A stretch of DNA of 64,000 nt from Undaria pinnatifida (Eukaryota > Sar > Phaeophyceae > Laminariales > Alariaceae): contig JABAKD010000001.1 of NCBI GenBank assembly GCA_012845835.1, positions 7,118,476-7,182,475 of the forward strand, given 5' to 3'. The first letter of the stretch is position 1. Each line of letters starts with the position of its first letter. Both the position numbers and the translations under genes were made by a program. This document shows positions 24,596 through 36,320 of this stretch, in pieces. The notes under the pieces are model-generated. The model was not told the origin of the DNA. It made no database searches and saw nothing but the letters and a program-made list of their open reading frames with translations.

Positions 24596-26980
24596 TACCC
24601 CCCGGTTCCATGCGGCCATAGGCTTTTCGTGCTGCTTACCTTTCTCGATATGAATCCCCAAACGGGATGGTTAGCCTACGCCGCGGCAAACAAATCGCCT
24701 ACGTAACGTGTTTTTTTTTTGTCAGTGCGAGATACAGAATCACTCGTGCGAGTACAATACAATAATCCTCGGACACCACGACAGTGATTTGCTTGGCGCG
24801 GCGATTTGCTTTGGCGCAGCGTGGCCAAACCTAGCATTTTTTTTCTTGTTGTGTTTGGATTCATAACGATACAACGCAAAAAATGAAAAAAAAAATGTTC
24901 CGTGAAGGAAGAGGGGGCCCTCGGGGGTCGGTCACTCGAGCGAGTGAGCCACCCCGAGTCCCCTGCAAAAAAACAGGCCCCGAAAAAAGCGATGCCCTCA
25001 CCGCAAGTTGGTTTTTTTTTTCGGAATAGACGTTTTAGGTAGCAAAGCTTGAGCTTTTTATTCTTCACCTGGCCTCTCCGCATCTATATATTACTTTGTT
25101 TCGATTTTTGTCTTTTCTTGTCCTTCCTTTTTTCGTCGCACTCAGGTCCGGGGTGTCAATGTTGTCAGACGCTTTTCGTTGGTAAACGCTATGATGCGCG
25201 GCAGAGAGATGCTTTTTTTTTGGGGGGGGGGTCCAGAGTTGAAAAGCTTCATGTACATACCTCGCCCGAAAAAAACAGTGATTTTTGGAGTCAGAGACAA
25301 AAAAAAGCGTTCAACAGTCCCATCCATGGCTTAAGGTTATACCAAAAAAAATAAAAAATAAAAAAGGTTACGCAAAAAAAAACCAAAATAGAGAACGAAT
25401 TTCCGACGACCCATCTGGGTTAAGGTGCCCCCCCCCCCCCCCCCCCCCCTTCGTCGTCGTCGTTCAGAAATCGTGTCCCAGCCAGAAAAAAAAAGGAAAA
25501 GGAAAAGGGTACCTCTATCGTATATCGTTGCAACAAATACCCAAAAGTAACGAATCTCTGACCTTTTTTAAGGGGGGGCGCTAAGAAATGCTCCCGTCGT
25601 TCAGAAACCATTTCAGCCAAAAAAATAGGTCACCTCTATCATCGTAGCGCGCGTCCTGTGATACCTCCCCAGATTTGGTTGTTTGTTCGCTTGTTTCGTC
25701 CTCCTCCACGGCGATCGGGGGAAAAAATATGGCTTAATAAGCTCACCGCACTTCCGCGTATTTCTCATGCATACATGTCGCGCGTCAATTTACCCTCAAT
25801 CGTATTCGAGAGATCCAGCACTACTCACTAGCTGGGGCTTACCCTTCAGTTTCCCGTGGTATCGACCGCGCGAAGCTGCCCCTACTGGCGGTCACCGTTT
25901 AGTGGCGTTTTGACCTTCCGCACGTGCTAGGCTAGGACCAGGGGTAACACTTTTTTTGCTAACAACAAAAAAAACGGAAAAAAAATGACGGGGCTCCTTA
26001 ACCCAAAATCGTCGTGAAAAAAAAATCTCGTCAAGCATTTTTTATCGTTGTACAATGATACAAGCTACAGACACCTCACAGTGACCTACCCTTGAGCAGC
26101 CCCCCCCCAATTTCAGAGTGGGCTCCCTTGTTCGACCCCGCCGCAGAAACCGGCGACGCAGTAAGGCGGGGGCGCTTGGAAGAGCGGGGGCGGGTCCCAT
26201 GGGGCCCGTTTGTTTGAGACCCTTGGGACCCCGGGGACCCCGGTGGGCTCCCTGGGGACCCCGGAGGCGTGCCTCCTGCGCCGTGTTTGTGGTGGTGGCC
26301 GTGGTGATGAGTGCTGTTGTTGCCCTTTGTGCGTCCGCTACTATAGGCGCCTGTCGCTGCGACTCGTCCAAGTACCTATGATAAGAGGGTAGGGGAGTGG
26401 GGGGGAGAGAGGGAAGGGGGAGGGGTAAGGGGGGGGGAGGGGGGGCTGGGGGCGGAGCGGGGTGGGGTTGAAGTGGGGGGGGAGGGGGGGCTGGGGGCGG
26501 GGTGGGGTGGGGTTGAAGTGGGGGGGGGGTGGCTTCTGTGCCGTGCTTGTCGTGGCCGTGTGTGTGAGAGGAGTTGCCGTGTGGTGATGACCGCTGTTGC
26601 ACATTCGTTTGTGCGCGTCCGCTATATTTTCCTGCCAATGCGGTTCCGCCAAGGGCCTACCAGGGAGAGGGATGTTGGGGTTAACCGGGGGGGGGTGAGG
26701 ATGCGGTGGAGAGCGAGAGCCGAGGGGGGGGGTTGGCTGGTGACGCGTGCCTGTTGTACGGCTGCGTGTGGAACAGGGTTTACTTCCTGTCGTGTGGTGG
26801 GGGGGGGGGGGCGGTTGTGTATCCGGCAGAGATGCCCCTGTCGTTGCGACTCATCAAAATCATCCAAAGTATCGGTAGGTATTAATATTGACATTAGTGT
26901 TAATATTAACAGTGGCTAAAATGAAAACATGTGGGGAAATATTAATATTATATGTCGAAACGGTTGCCATGATGATAAGA

Positions 26981-27321
26981 GACGCGTGCTGCGACAGAGG
27001 TGTGCACACTCACTTTTTTTTTCTGAGGCTTTCTCGATTTTGGGAGAGCTTAAGACCTCTCCCAAAGAAAAAACTGATTTTCGGATAGAAAAAAGTAAAA
27101 CTGCTACATACATGTACTTGTACGTACCCGATGAAAAAATCTCTCATGGGGCCTAGATACGCAACGAGAATCACGCAAAAACAAAAAACAAAAAAAACAA
27201 ATGGGCTAATATTTTTTTTTGTTTGCGACGATTTTGGGTTAATTAAGGAGCTCCCTCCCTCCTTCATCCACAAATCATTTCCTCAGACGAAAACTGCTAC
27301 CTCCCGATCGTATCGCGCGTC
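26981..27321 (+). mobile_element. MITE-like TIR element, intact copy
   Basis: It begins GACGCGTGCTGCGACAGAGG and ends TCGTATCGCGCGTC, with the full interior block order. At 341 bp it is one of the most complete copies and is useful as a reference. Confidence 0.8.
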
Positions 27322-28452
27322 GGAGGACCAGGGACGAGAGAAGAAGCTACTTTATGCAAGGACGTTCAACTCATGCCGGAACGATTTCTACGCGCTACAT
27401 TCTCGGGAGGGCAATACTGCTATTAATACTATTAATACCAATAATACAGTCTATGCCGTTACCGTGTGGGTGAATGCTTGAATCACCCGTGAGTAGGCCG
27501 AACGCGGTACGACACGGCTCATTATGATGATGAGCGGTTGCGGGCCTGATTTCGCCTGGGGGTCTGTACGAAAAAAAAAATGTTCTTCTTTTTTTGTATT
27601 GCACGCGGGGGCGTGAGCTGTTGTTGTTAAATGGCTGTCAGCTATACGGAGGTAGAGGTAGGTAGTTAGACCGAACGATTTGTTACAGCCGATACGCAGC
27701 TTTCACACGCGTCGTACCACAGATCGATCTATCCTCACCTAATGCGCCCTTACTTCTTCAGGCAAGATCTGTATGATGACTGATTCTACGATACCCCCTC
27801 CCCCAAAAGAGAAATAGTATTATTAGGAATCGGGAACCGATGTGAGAATGACATGTTGTTTGTTGTTCCAGAGCTTGGAATTAGGCGTTATGGTTCATAG
27901 TTTTTTGTTGGCGGAGTACGTACGTAGCTTACTTTGACAGCAGCACCTGGCAATGTTTTGGTTGATCGCGCTTGTGGGGATACCAAGTGGATACCGCACG
28001 GGGCGATGGTGCTGGCAGACTGCTACAACACGCGAACAGAACAGAGCTGTTCCTTGCAACTGAGCAGCGGTCGCTCACTGGATGGACCAGATGAGACGTG
28101 ATTTCTGGTAGATAGACAGGTCAGCCAGCTGCTCTCCGTCCCAACCCACAGGAAATAAAACTATATACCTACCCCTCGCCCCCCTCGGACGTCTCGCTCG
28201 GCATATCCTCCCCCCTCTCAGCCCTTCTCAGCCCGTAATTGCCGAAAAGAAAATTAGTTGCTGGGGAAAAGAACCGTCCCGAAGTTCCTTGCCTTCCTTG
28301 CTTTCCCTAGTCTCATTCTTACTTACTTTTTAGCTCTCATTCTCTGATCTTTACTGCTTGCTCTCTGATATTTTTATTTTGCTTTTTCAGCAACTGTTAA
28401 CTTCTTTTTGGACTTTTACTTTTGAAGTTGGCCAATTGCTGGCTGTTGGGAG

Positions 28453-28878
28453 GGAATTGCCGTTGACGGCTGCAAACAATTTGAATTTGAAATTTGCCGG
28501 ATCGGCAATAAAAATTTGAAGTTGAAATTTGCGAAGCGGACCAAGGCTAGTGCGGGAGGAGGCTCCGCCAACAGTGGGGGTGGTGGAGGTACAGGATCAG
28601 GCGTGTGGAAGCTGGTCGGGCAAGAACGGGACTCAGCTTCTTCTGGCAATCCTGATTGGCCGTGCCCGAGCAAGGGTTGTGACGGCTTCCTCATCGCACG
28701 AAATAGGAAAAACAGGAGTTCCCAGTACGCTGTCTGCGACACCTGCAAGAAGAAGAGTGACGAGCCTTCCACGTGCCAAGCTTTTCATAACCTTAACAAG
28801 AAGCACTGGGGAAGCGGCGACAACCCTCGTGTGTGTGACTGGTGTGACGCGGACACCTGTGATTCACCTTCGATCGGC
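28453..28878 (+). CDS. Cysteine-rich protein of unknown function, 5' exon
   Basis: The frame is open from 28,426 and has no ATG, so it must be entered by splicing; an ag at 28,451-28,452 gives phase 0. It encodes GIAVDGCKQFEFEICRIGNK, a basic and Gly/Ser-rich linker (about residues 25-60), then NPDWPCPSKGCDGFLIARNR, KNRSSQYAVCDTCKKKSDEP, STCQAFHNLNKKHWGSGDNP and RVCDWCDADTCDS. The CPxKGC...CDTC and CDWCDADTC pairs resemble a zinc-binding or disulfide-rich module. I do not recognise the family. The end at 28,878 assumes a 48-base intron (28,879-28,926, gt...ctgtag, with a CTAAC branch-like motif) that removes an in-frame TAG at 28,924. A frameshift is the alternative. Confidence 0.6.
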
Positions 28879-28926
28879 GTCCCTAACGAACGAGCCTTGT
28901 GTGCCTGTCTGCAACGTCTGCTGTAG

Positions 28927-29043
28927 CATGTGTGTGCTACACCAGCGTGGTCGAACTACCACACGGTGTGGAAGCTGTGCTTGGGGACGCGTAGCAAACT
29001 CAAGTTCGCCTTGGTGGTCACGGAGGGCAGTCCCGTCGTCGGG
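28927..29043 (+). CDS. Cysteine-rich protein, second exon
   Basis: In the same frame as the 5' exon, after the in-frame TAG, the text reads HVCATPAWSNYHTVWKLCLG then TRSKLKFALVVTEGSPVVG and stops at donor gtaagc in phase 0, which fits the next exon. The segment with the donor site has been repeated four more times downstream, at about 29,130, 29,282, 29,425 and 29,580, inside the 1.05 kb intron. Whether the TAG marks a micro-intron, an error or a decayed gene is not decidable from DNA alone. Confidence 0.6.
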
Positions 29044-29124
29044 GTAAGCATTTTGTACTAGTTGTCTACGCAGTTGCGTGCTGTGATTTCTTTTTCATGC
29101 GTACAAACACACTTTTGCATGTAC

Positions 29125-29640
29125 GAGCACGTGTACGGGGCAGTCCCGTCATCGGGGTATAAGCGGGATTTGTACAAGTACTCGGGTCTACGAGTAGACC
29201 TATGCAGTGACGCTGTGTGATGCGATTTCTTTTTCATACATACAGCCAAACACACTTGATGTATGTACGACTACGAGTACGGGGCAGTCCCGTCATCGGG
29301 GTAAGCGGGGGTTGAACAAGTGGTCCATGCAGTGACGCTTTGTGCTGTGATATAAACACACGTTTTGGATGTACGACTACGACTACGTGGTATCTATACA
29401 TGTAAGACGCAATGAAAACGGGCAAGTCTCATCACGGGGGTCAGCCAGGGTTGTAAAAATGGTCCATGCAGTGATAAATAACACAGCAGCATGATACCTC
29501 AGCACCAGTCGCAGTACACACTGGAGGTTGATATATAGCAGTAAACAGAAGCTGAAGTTAACCTGGGTGATGCTGGAGAGCAGTCCCGTGATTGGGGTTA
29601 GCGAGTTGTTCATGTAGTGACGCGGTGTACTACTACTGTT
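29125..29640 (+). repeat. Four intronic repeats of an exon donor site
   Basis: The exon end GGGCAGTCCCGTCGTCGGGG with its gtaagc donor (29,024-29,049) recurs at about 29,138, 29,282, 29,428 and 29,580 (GGGCAGTCCCGTCATCGGGG and weaker), with spacing of 115-150 bp. GGTCCATGCAGTGACGC-like text follows each copy. Confidence 0.85.
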
Positions 29641-30096
29641 ACTCATTTTTAATACAACCACATGAACTCTTTGTATTAACGAGTACAAGTAGGGTGCGCA
29701 ACCTCTTCAGGAATCGCAGTACACGTCGGTCGTAATAGTGTTGATAGCAGCAGTAATAGAGTAGTACCGAACAATATATATATACAGCAGGTACTGACTC
29801 TTACCCTTCGTTGTCGGTATTCCGCCGGTAGGCCTTATATAGCAGTATACCGGGGCTTACGCTCACTAGTTGCGACTGTGAATCCCGTTCGTTCCTATCC
29901 CAGTGGTGGTTTCATAGGTGTTAGCAACGTTGTGGTACCAGGCAGGGCTTTGCCCATAAACGACCGCTTTCATTACAACAGTGTTAAATTGTACGACTTC
30001 CTTTCAAACTTTGGAAATCGATGACAGCTACGTGGCCTTACTATTTTGAACATTCACTGAACGCAAGGTATTCCCATCCGTTGTTGTCGTTTGCAG

Positions 30097-30264
30097 AAGC
30101 TCTGCGAAGCAGCCGCCGAGGGCCGCCAAGTCGGCGAGGACATAAACACGAAGTGCACCGGCGACATCAAGGTCGGTGACCTCCTGAAGAAGGCAGGCGA
30201 CCACTTGCTCGACATACATCCCGCAATCCATCCCCACGGTGCCACGAGGGCGTTCGACATCGAG
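30097..30264 (+). CDS. Cysteine-rich protein, third exon
   Basis: A 168-base phase-0 exon between acceptor gtttgcag and donor gtacgt encodes KLCEAAAEGRQVGEDINTKC, TGDIKVGDLLKKAGDHLLDI and HPAIHPHGATRAFDIE. The composition is that of a real globular protein: charged helices and no low complexity. The family is not recognised. Confidence 0.8.
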
Positions 30265-30538
30265 GTACGTTCTACTCTTATCTTGCGTCCTGTGTGTCAC
30301 GAGTCGAGATATCCATGTCTCTTGCTCAAGACTAGGGGATGGCGTGCGGATATAGTCTATGAAGTGCGGCTCTTTTTCCAAGTACCAAGAGCAAGTACGA
30401 CAATACCACAACAATTACTAACAACGAAAGGAGCTCCAATAATTTGGATGGTTACGACGTCTGCTGGAGAGAAGTACGAATACTTTTTTACACATACTTA
30501 TCGACGTTCTCCCGCCATGCTTCAACGTTTGTGGACAG

Positions 30539-30643
30539 ATCCACAAGATCATCGACAAAAAACAAGAGTGCAAGGTGCTGGGTGCCTCCGCTGAGGAGGA
30601 AGAGTCCAAGCAAGCCTGCATGCTCCTTCGGAAGCAATGTTGA
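30539..30643 (+). CDS. Cysteine-rich protein, terminal exon
   Basis: After a 274-base intron with acceptor gtggacag, the exon encodes IHKIIDKKQECKVLGASAEE then EESKQACMLLRKQC and ends at TGA (30,641-30,643). Phase 0 on both sides agrees with the previous exon. A perfect 7-bp stem with a 4-base loop (30,648-30,665) follows the stop by four bases. Confidence 0.8.
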   Translation: MHKIIDKKQECKVLGASAEEEESKQACMLLRKQC

Positions 30644-30647
30644 CAGC

Positions 30648-30665
30648 ACGTTCTTTATAGAACGT
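30648..30665 (+). promoter_or_regulatory. Stem-loop immediately after the stop codon
   Basis: The arms ACGTTCT and AGAACGT pair perfectly around a TTAT loop, four bases downstream of the TGA of the cysteine-rich gene. It could be a 3'UTR element. Its function is not known. Confidence 0.35.
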
Positions 30666-33600
30666 TAGGTTGTGGTTTATTATACCAGCATCGTTTTTTG
30701 ATAACTATGATTATGCCTAAATGCGTGCTCTTCGTCTTTCAGGAATACAAATGTACTTCACATGTTTGCGGTGTGTGCGTTCAAGTTCCTGCTTCCAGCA
30801 TGTTTTTTTTGGCACTGCGCTCCTTTACATCTTAAGTTGTAGTTTTCCTGTCTCTATCCTTGACAAGCGCGTGCCTGGTGTTTATGCACTGCGATAATTT
30901 ATTATTGATGATCGACTTAGAGAGAGCTATTAATAAGTGTACAGGACCTAGGTACTACCTGAGAGGTGGAAGGATATGCCAAGCAAGTCCTCCGACGTGC
31001 CCATCATGGACTGGGCGAATGGATGATAATAACAAACTCATAATCATAAACGTCTCTATCCTGTACCGTTGTACTATATATGGACCTCTTGGCATTTTCA
31101 ACTCGCCAGTTGCGCCATTTGTGCTTCTTTTCCCATTTATTTTCTACTGAATGTCCATTCTTCCTTCCGCAAGCGTAGCGGGCGGCGCCCAGCCGCCCGC
31201 GAGCGAAGCCCTTGTAATTATAATATACTTCGAAGCACAACGCAATTAGAAAGATATATGGTCTATCTACACAAAACAAAACCTCAACGACATTCTTTTT
31301 TAGAGCAAACGTTTCATCATGGCGGCTCGAACGCGAGGAAGGACGCCATGAAAAAAATTACTTAATATACCTTCTTGTTTGCAAAGAAAGGGCTATCGAA
31401 CACGATGACGTCGGAGGTGGCAAGGGCACCGCACCGTATTGCAGGAGACACGGCCGGGAGCTGGATTCAAAACCGGCAATTTCGCTAAAGAAATGTTGGG
31501 GGGGGGCTACCACCGTAGAACGGCCTCTAGCTCGTCGTGTTGTTGCCGGGTGGGAGCCGCACGATATGTATGTCCTAGCAAAGATTTCCAGGGTTGGATC
31601 TGTGCTCTCGATGTGCTGGATGTGGACGGGTAGCAGTAATCAGACCTCGGAAAAATTCACAATCGAGATTATCCATTAGTCTATTATTGATGGATCATCT
31701 ATGATAGATCATCTATTAATAGTCTACACTACTATAGACTAGACCCTGTACACCTACCTACCGTTATGATATGATGCGCAAGATTCACACCGAGTACAGA
31801 CCCACAACATCTTGCGCAAATAGTTGTTGCTAGATCATGCAGACCGCGCACGACTCCCACGACTCCCACCCGCTACCATGATGAGCTCGATCATATGGAA
31901 TCTTCCCTAAAATTTCAAGATCACCAAGTATTAAGTGGAAATCGGCGATGATGTGGAAATAGCGGAAGAACACACACGCCCATGAAAGAAGCGGACTATT
32001 TACGCGGTTCCCTCGCCGCCACCCTTTATCTCGACACCAGCGGAGCTTCGTGCCCCCAGCAGATAGGACGCGTGCAGCATAGCGATACACTCGTTCGTGC
32101 TACTGCACGCGACGGTAGTTACTTCAAGCTAGATAGATGCCTGATACATTGATTGGCTATATATACGCCGACGGCTGATGTTATACATTTTCACCACAAT
32201 AATAATGAGATCGCACTCAATCACCGTTTTTTTCAGAGCCTTTCACGGGTCATGAACCGACGCGCGATCATCATGAACCGACGCGCGGATCGGGTCGGGT
32301 CGGGACAGGAGGCTTGCCACACCCTCGTGGGTCGTGTCTGGTTGGGTCAGGAGGCATGCTAACGAACAGTGGCCATAAGCCGCGAGGTGTCGTCGTAACT
32401 CCTGGAAATGATACCGAACCGTAACACACACTCAACATATGTGTGTCTATATATCACCGGTCGGGTGGGGTCAGGAGGTCGTGTCAAGTATCACAGGTCG
32501 GGTCTCGCAACACCCGGATCCGACCCGCGAGAAGTAACCTGACCGCCGTAGAAAAACCCCGTTTCTCTTGGTCGCATACACACGCGGGCAGCTATGTTGA
32601 CGATAGACTCATCAAGTGTGCGCATATCAAACAAGTCGGGGGTGACACGCGCAAATGTTACCTTGCCGCCACCTCCGCCGGCTTCAGCACCTGCCACCAT
32701 CATCACGCGATCCGTCTAGATTCCCCGCGAAGCATCAGGTACGTTGATCCCCCCAGGCTACCAGCGGGTTCTGCCACTCACTGCAAGCACACTACTGTTG
32801 TTGTCATCGCTCTCAGTGCGTGCGGTGTTGGAGTGCGTGGAGGTGTAACAAGTAGAACGTGCTGCTACTGCTGTTGTTGGAAAAGACGGTGTGGTGAGAG
32901 AACGAAGAGACGACTGTTGTGTTCCACTTAGGATTTCGGATACTGTTTGTATCCATCTACGAATCTGGTCCAACAAAAACGTTTCAATTTAGTTTGGAGG
33001 CGTTTCATGAAACCGCAAAATATTGTGCCAACGGCCAGTTTTCATACAACACTACTTCCTAGATTTTACCGGTAGTTCTTTGCTGTACCCTCCTATACAT
33101 ATCCCATATCCAATATCCGCCGTACACACGGGCGGGCATGGGCAAAAGGATTTGCTGCTGTATACAGCAGTAGTAGCAGGTGCCTGCGAGTGTAGAGTGG
33201 GTGAGAAAGGGCTTTAAATCTAACTTCATAAAAATATTTCAAGGACGTAGGCCGTGAGCTCGACGAATTTCGGGTCAATACTCATCTTTGCAAGCTGCGT
33301 TGTTGGTACTTGTAATATACTGTGTGGGTGAGTTTTTGCATAATGGGAGGGGTCATATTGTTCTGGTGAAAGAACAAACACATAGACTATATACGAGTAG
33401 ACTATATACATAAACATATATAAAATCATTCCTTGGTGTCATGGACTTTGGTCCGGAGTTTTTTGTCTCGGCCTAAGTATGCGATTCGCGGAACTGGAAT
33501 TCTCGGTCGAATATGGCTTGGTTCGAGCGCCGCCTTCGGGGGGCGGCTCCAACGCCCCTCGCCCTGCCGTGTCCGTTCCGCACATGGACGTGAACGCGGA

Positions 33601-33754
33601 CGGGCGCCGAGCGAGACGAGCGAGTGTCGAGGAGGAATTTTGGAAAAAATGTTGAATCTTTATGGCTGCAACGCCTGAATGATTTACAAAATTGGCATCA
33701 TTTCCAAACGGTACGTGATAATAATGTTTGGAATTTTGCGTACCGGGTGAGAGC

Positions 33755-34861
33755 GTAATCTCGCAGACATAGGCGGAATCTAAACCTCGCCCACGGGGAC
33801 ATATAAGAAACATCCCCGGGTTTCCACCGTTATATTACGGTTTGCAGTGTGCGAATTCGCGGGCATCAACGAGGGTGCTGGCACCGCCCCTACAGCACCA
33901 TGGCCACCGAGATAGGCAGCAATATGACACCTGGACACCCCTGTACACTCAAGGCTCGACTTTCAGCCCCTGAAAGCTAGAAATTGGCAAAATCGATGAC
34001 GATTTGCAGGTGCTGTTTAGGCCGCCACAGCAGCAGTACGTAGTGCAGCCCCACACACGTAGGTGCTGGCGTTGCTCCTACAGCCCCCCGACCACCACTA
34101 CATGCAGCAATATCACACCTAGACTACATACCCCACACACTGAAGGCCGGACTTCAGCCCCCACGAGTGAGAAATCGTCGAAATCGAGGACGATTTGCAC
34201 GTGCTGTGGACACCGCGACCGCTGCATGCATGCAGCACGCAGTACATGTGCATACATACATGTGCACATGTACGGTAAGTACACAGCAAGCAGTAGTGCA
34301 GCCTACACACATCACACACCCGCAGAGGGAAGAATATCCCACGCTTGCTCTCCGTAGGTGCCCAAGAATAGTGTCAGTCTGACGTGCCTGTTGTATCCAG
34401 GAACTATAACAGGACAATGTGCAAGCGCACCCACAGCAGTGTAGTCTATAAGTTGAATATTACACAACCTACCCACAACAGCAGTAGACAACAGCAGTGC
34501 ATAATGTACGTGTGGAGGAAAAGAGGAACACGTGCCAAATAGCTGCCTTACAGCTAGCTAACCCGTTTACAGTACGACTTCAGCCCACAACTTCCGTCAT
34601 TGAGGGAACCACGGCTGGCTGTCAATCAACCGTGAGATCTGGAAACTTTAGATGAGCAAGCATATGATATAAACTAAACGGTAGTTTGGTGCTAGTTTCA
34701 AGCTACCGGCACAGCAGCAGCCAGCAGCAGCAGCCAGCAGCCAGCACCAAGTTTTCAAACACAGCGAACCGTAATACGACGGTGGAAATCTGGGGATGGT
34801 TCTTATACGTCCCCGTGGGCGAGGTTTAGATTCCGCCAATGTCTGCGAGATTATCACTCCC
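33755..34861. repeat. Inverted repeat pair with 85-bp arms
   Basis: 33,755-33,842 and 34,769-34,861 are reverse complements at about 90 percent (CCGTAATA, GGTGGAAA, CCCCGTGGGCGAGGTTTAGA, TTCCGCC, TGTCTGCGAGATTA). The roughly 930-bp interior contains a degenerate tandem duplication (33,870-34,020 versus 34,055-34,210). Confidence 0.85.
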
Positions 34862-34862
34862 C

Positions 34863-35533
34863 GAGAACAGCAGTATGTACGACCAACTGACGGCATTGGC
34901 AAACACACAACATCAGGTGCATGCAGCAGCAGTAGCCGAAGGGCGAAACTTCTAGCACATACTTCAGCAACTAGTAGCAACCAGAACCACAGCAGATAGC
35001 TCAAAGTGCAGTACGAGTGCAGTTGGCAAGTTTAGTCGTACACGCATCACTCTGTCCAATAGTCTATACTTAGTACCAGGTATATAACAGCATCTCAAGC
35101 AGGTAGAAGAGCCGTCTCTTCGGCCTTTGGCCTTGGCTTTAGCACGGCCGCTGACACTCCAGGCAGCCTCTGCTGTAGGCATGAACGAGTGCGGTTGATT
35201 CGCAGCGAACTATCCCGCTGTGCTCGCCTCGATGTGGCCATTGTCCATGCCATTTCATGTCACCTCCCTTCTGTTTTGAGCTCGTCGTCGTGCCGTCGAG
35301 GTACGAGGAAACCCGTACGTACTGGGTGAGAACAGCAGTATGTACGACGAGCATGAACGCCAAATGACAACATTGGTAAACACACAACATCAGGTGCAGC
35401 AGCAGTAGCCGAAGGGCGAAACTTCTAGCACATACAGCAGCAACTAGTAGCAACCAGAACCACAGCAGATAGCTCAAAGTGCAGTACGAGTGCCGTTGGC
35501 AAGTTTAGTCGTACACGCATCACTCTGTCCAAT
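34863..35533 (+). repeat. About 200-bp direct repeat pair
   Basis: 34,863-35,060 and 35,328-35,533 are nearly identical (GAGAACAGCAGTATGTACGA to CACTCTGTCCAAT). The 265 bp between them is unique. Confidence 0.9.
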
Positions 35534-35929
35534 ATATAACAACCGTTTTTATGTTCATATTGATGGAGAAAAAAGTACCAGGTCGTACTACATTTATTTC
35601 CTGTAAGAATGATACGTCGTACGAGCGGACGTTCTGATTCTGGTGCCGTGAGACCATCGAGCACACCGCATGTTTTACCCAAACAAGAGCCAACAAGAGG
35701 CAGCGCACAGGGGCCCCCAACACAGAGGCACGTGACAACCACGGCCAGCTGTCGGTCGCGTAATTGTCCGGTGGTCCGTGCTTCGGTGGGTGTATCGGAA
35801 GTCGTTCGTAGTACAGCTGTAGATCGTCGAAAACCACGTGGCATCGTGCTGGTGGCAAGACTCGCCAGTAGACCCCCCAAAATTTATTTACCTTTTTTTT
35901 TTTTCTTGGCCCCATGCACCCATTTATTT

Positions 35930-36320
35930 CCTTTCCTTTCTCTTTGTTTGTTTCTTTTTTCCAATTGACTTGCGTCTGTTGTGCGCATGCGTAGTGATAG
36001 ATACCACGTGTAATATATACGTGGTAGTCTTTCTTGGTTGGCAAGCGGTATAGTCGGTTTTCCCAGGCGCGAGTAATGAGACGTATGCACCGGTATGGAC
36101 CTGGCACATCGTAGACTGACTCCCGATTTCACTTTTATATGTTTCTGGTGGAGGCATGAATTGCGTCAGCTGTGATTTATGCCTGTACTACCTTTGGTTT
36201 GTGTTTTTCCCCTAGGGTATTCCTCAGCTCCAGAGTGACTGGAGCCTGTCCTGTGACCACGGACTTGATTATGCGAGTTAATGTGAGAACGACAACAACA
36301 ACAACAACGGAAATATTGCC
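35930..36320 (+). repeat. Interspersed element, partner of 42,838-43,275
   Basis: It ends in ACAACAACAACAACAACGG, a short triplet run that could be a retroposon-like tail. Confidence 0.75.

Larger units (their letters stand above)
18275..28425. other. 10 kb intergenic region
   Basis: It holds G-tracts, tandem repeats, MITE-like elements and a repeated GAGCTCCTC...CTACCCAGCGTGGGATGAC block (18,560-18,730, 20,340-20,660, also near 2,405, 6,390 and 43,740). A short minus-strand frame at 21,339-21,480 (SAAEDLRNIFGILFVDYFEF...) preceded by tctgcag could be a small exon but has no partner. Confidence 0.6.

Noticed and set aside
26042-26638. Collagen-like minus-strand frame (GPQGAHRGPRGPKGL)
   Set aside because: The Gly periodicity is irregular, the rest is proline-rich text from G-tracts, and the segment contains internal duplications typical of noncoding DNA here.
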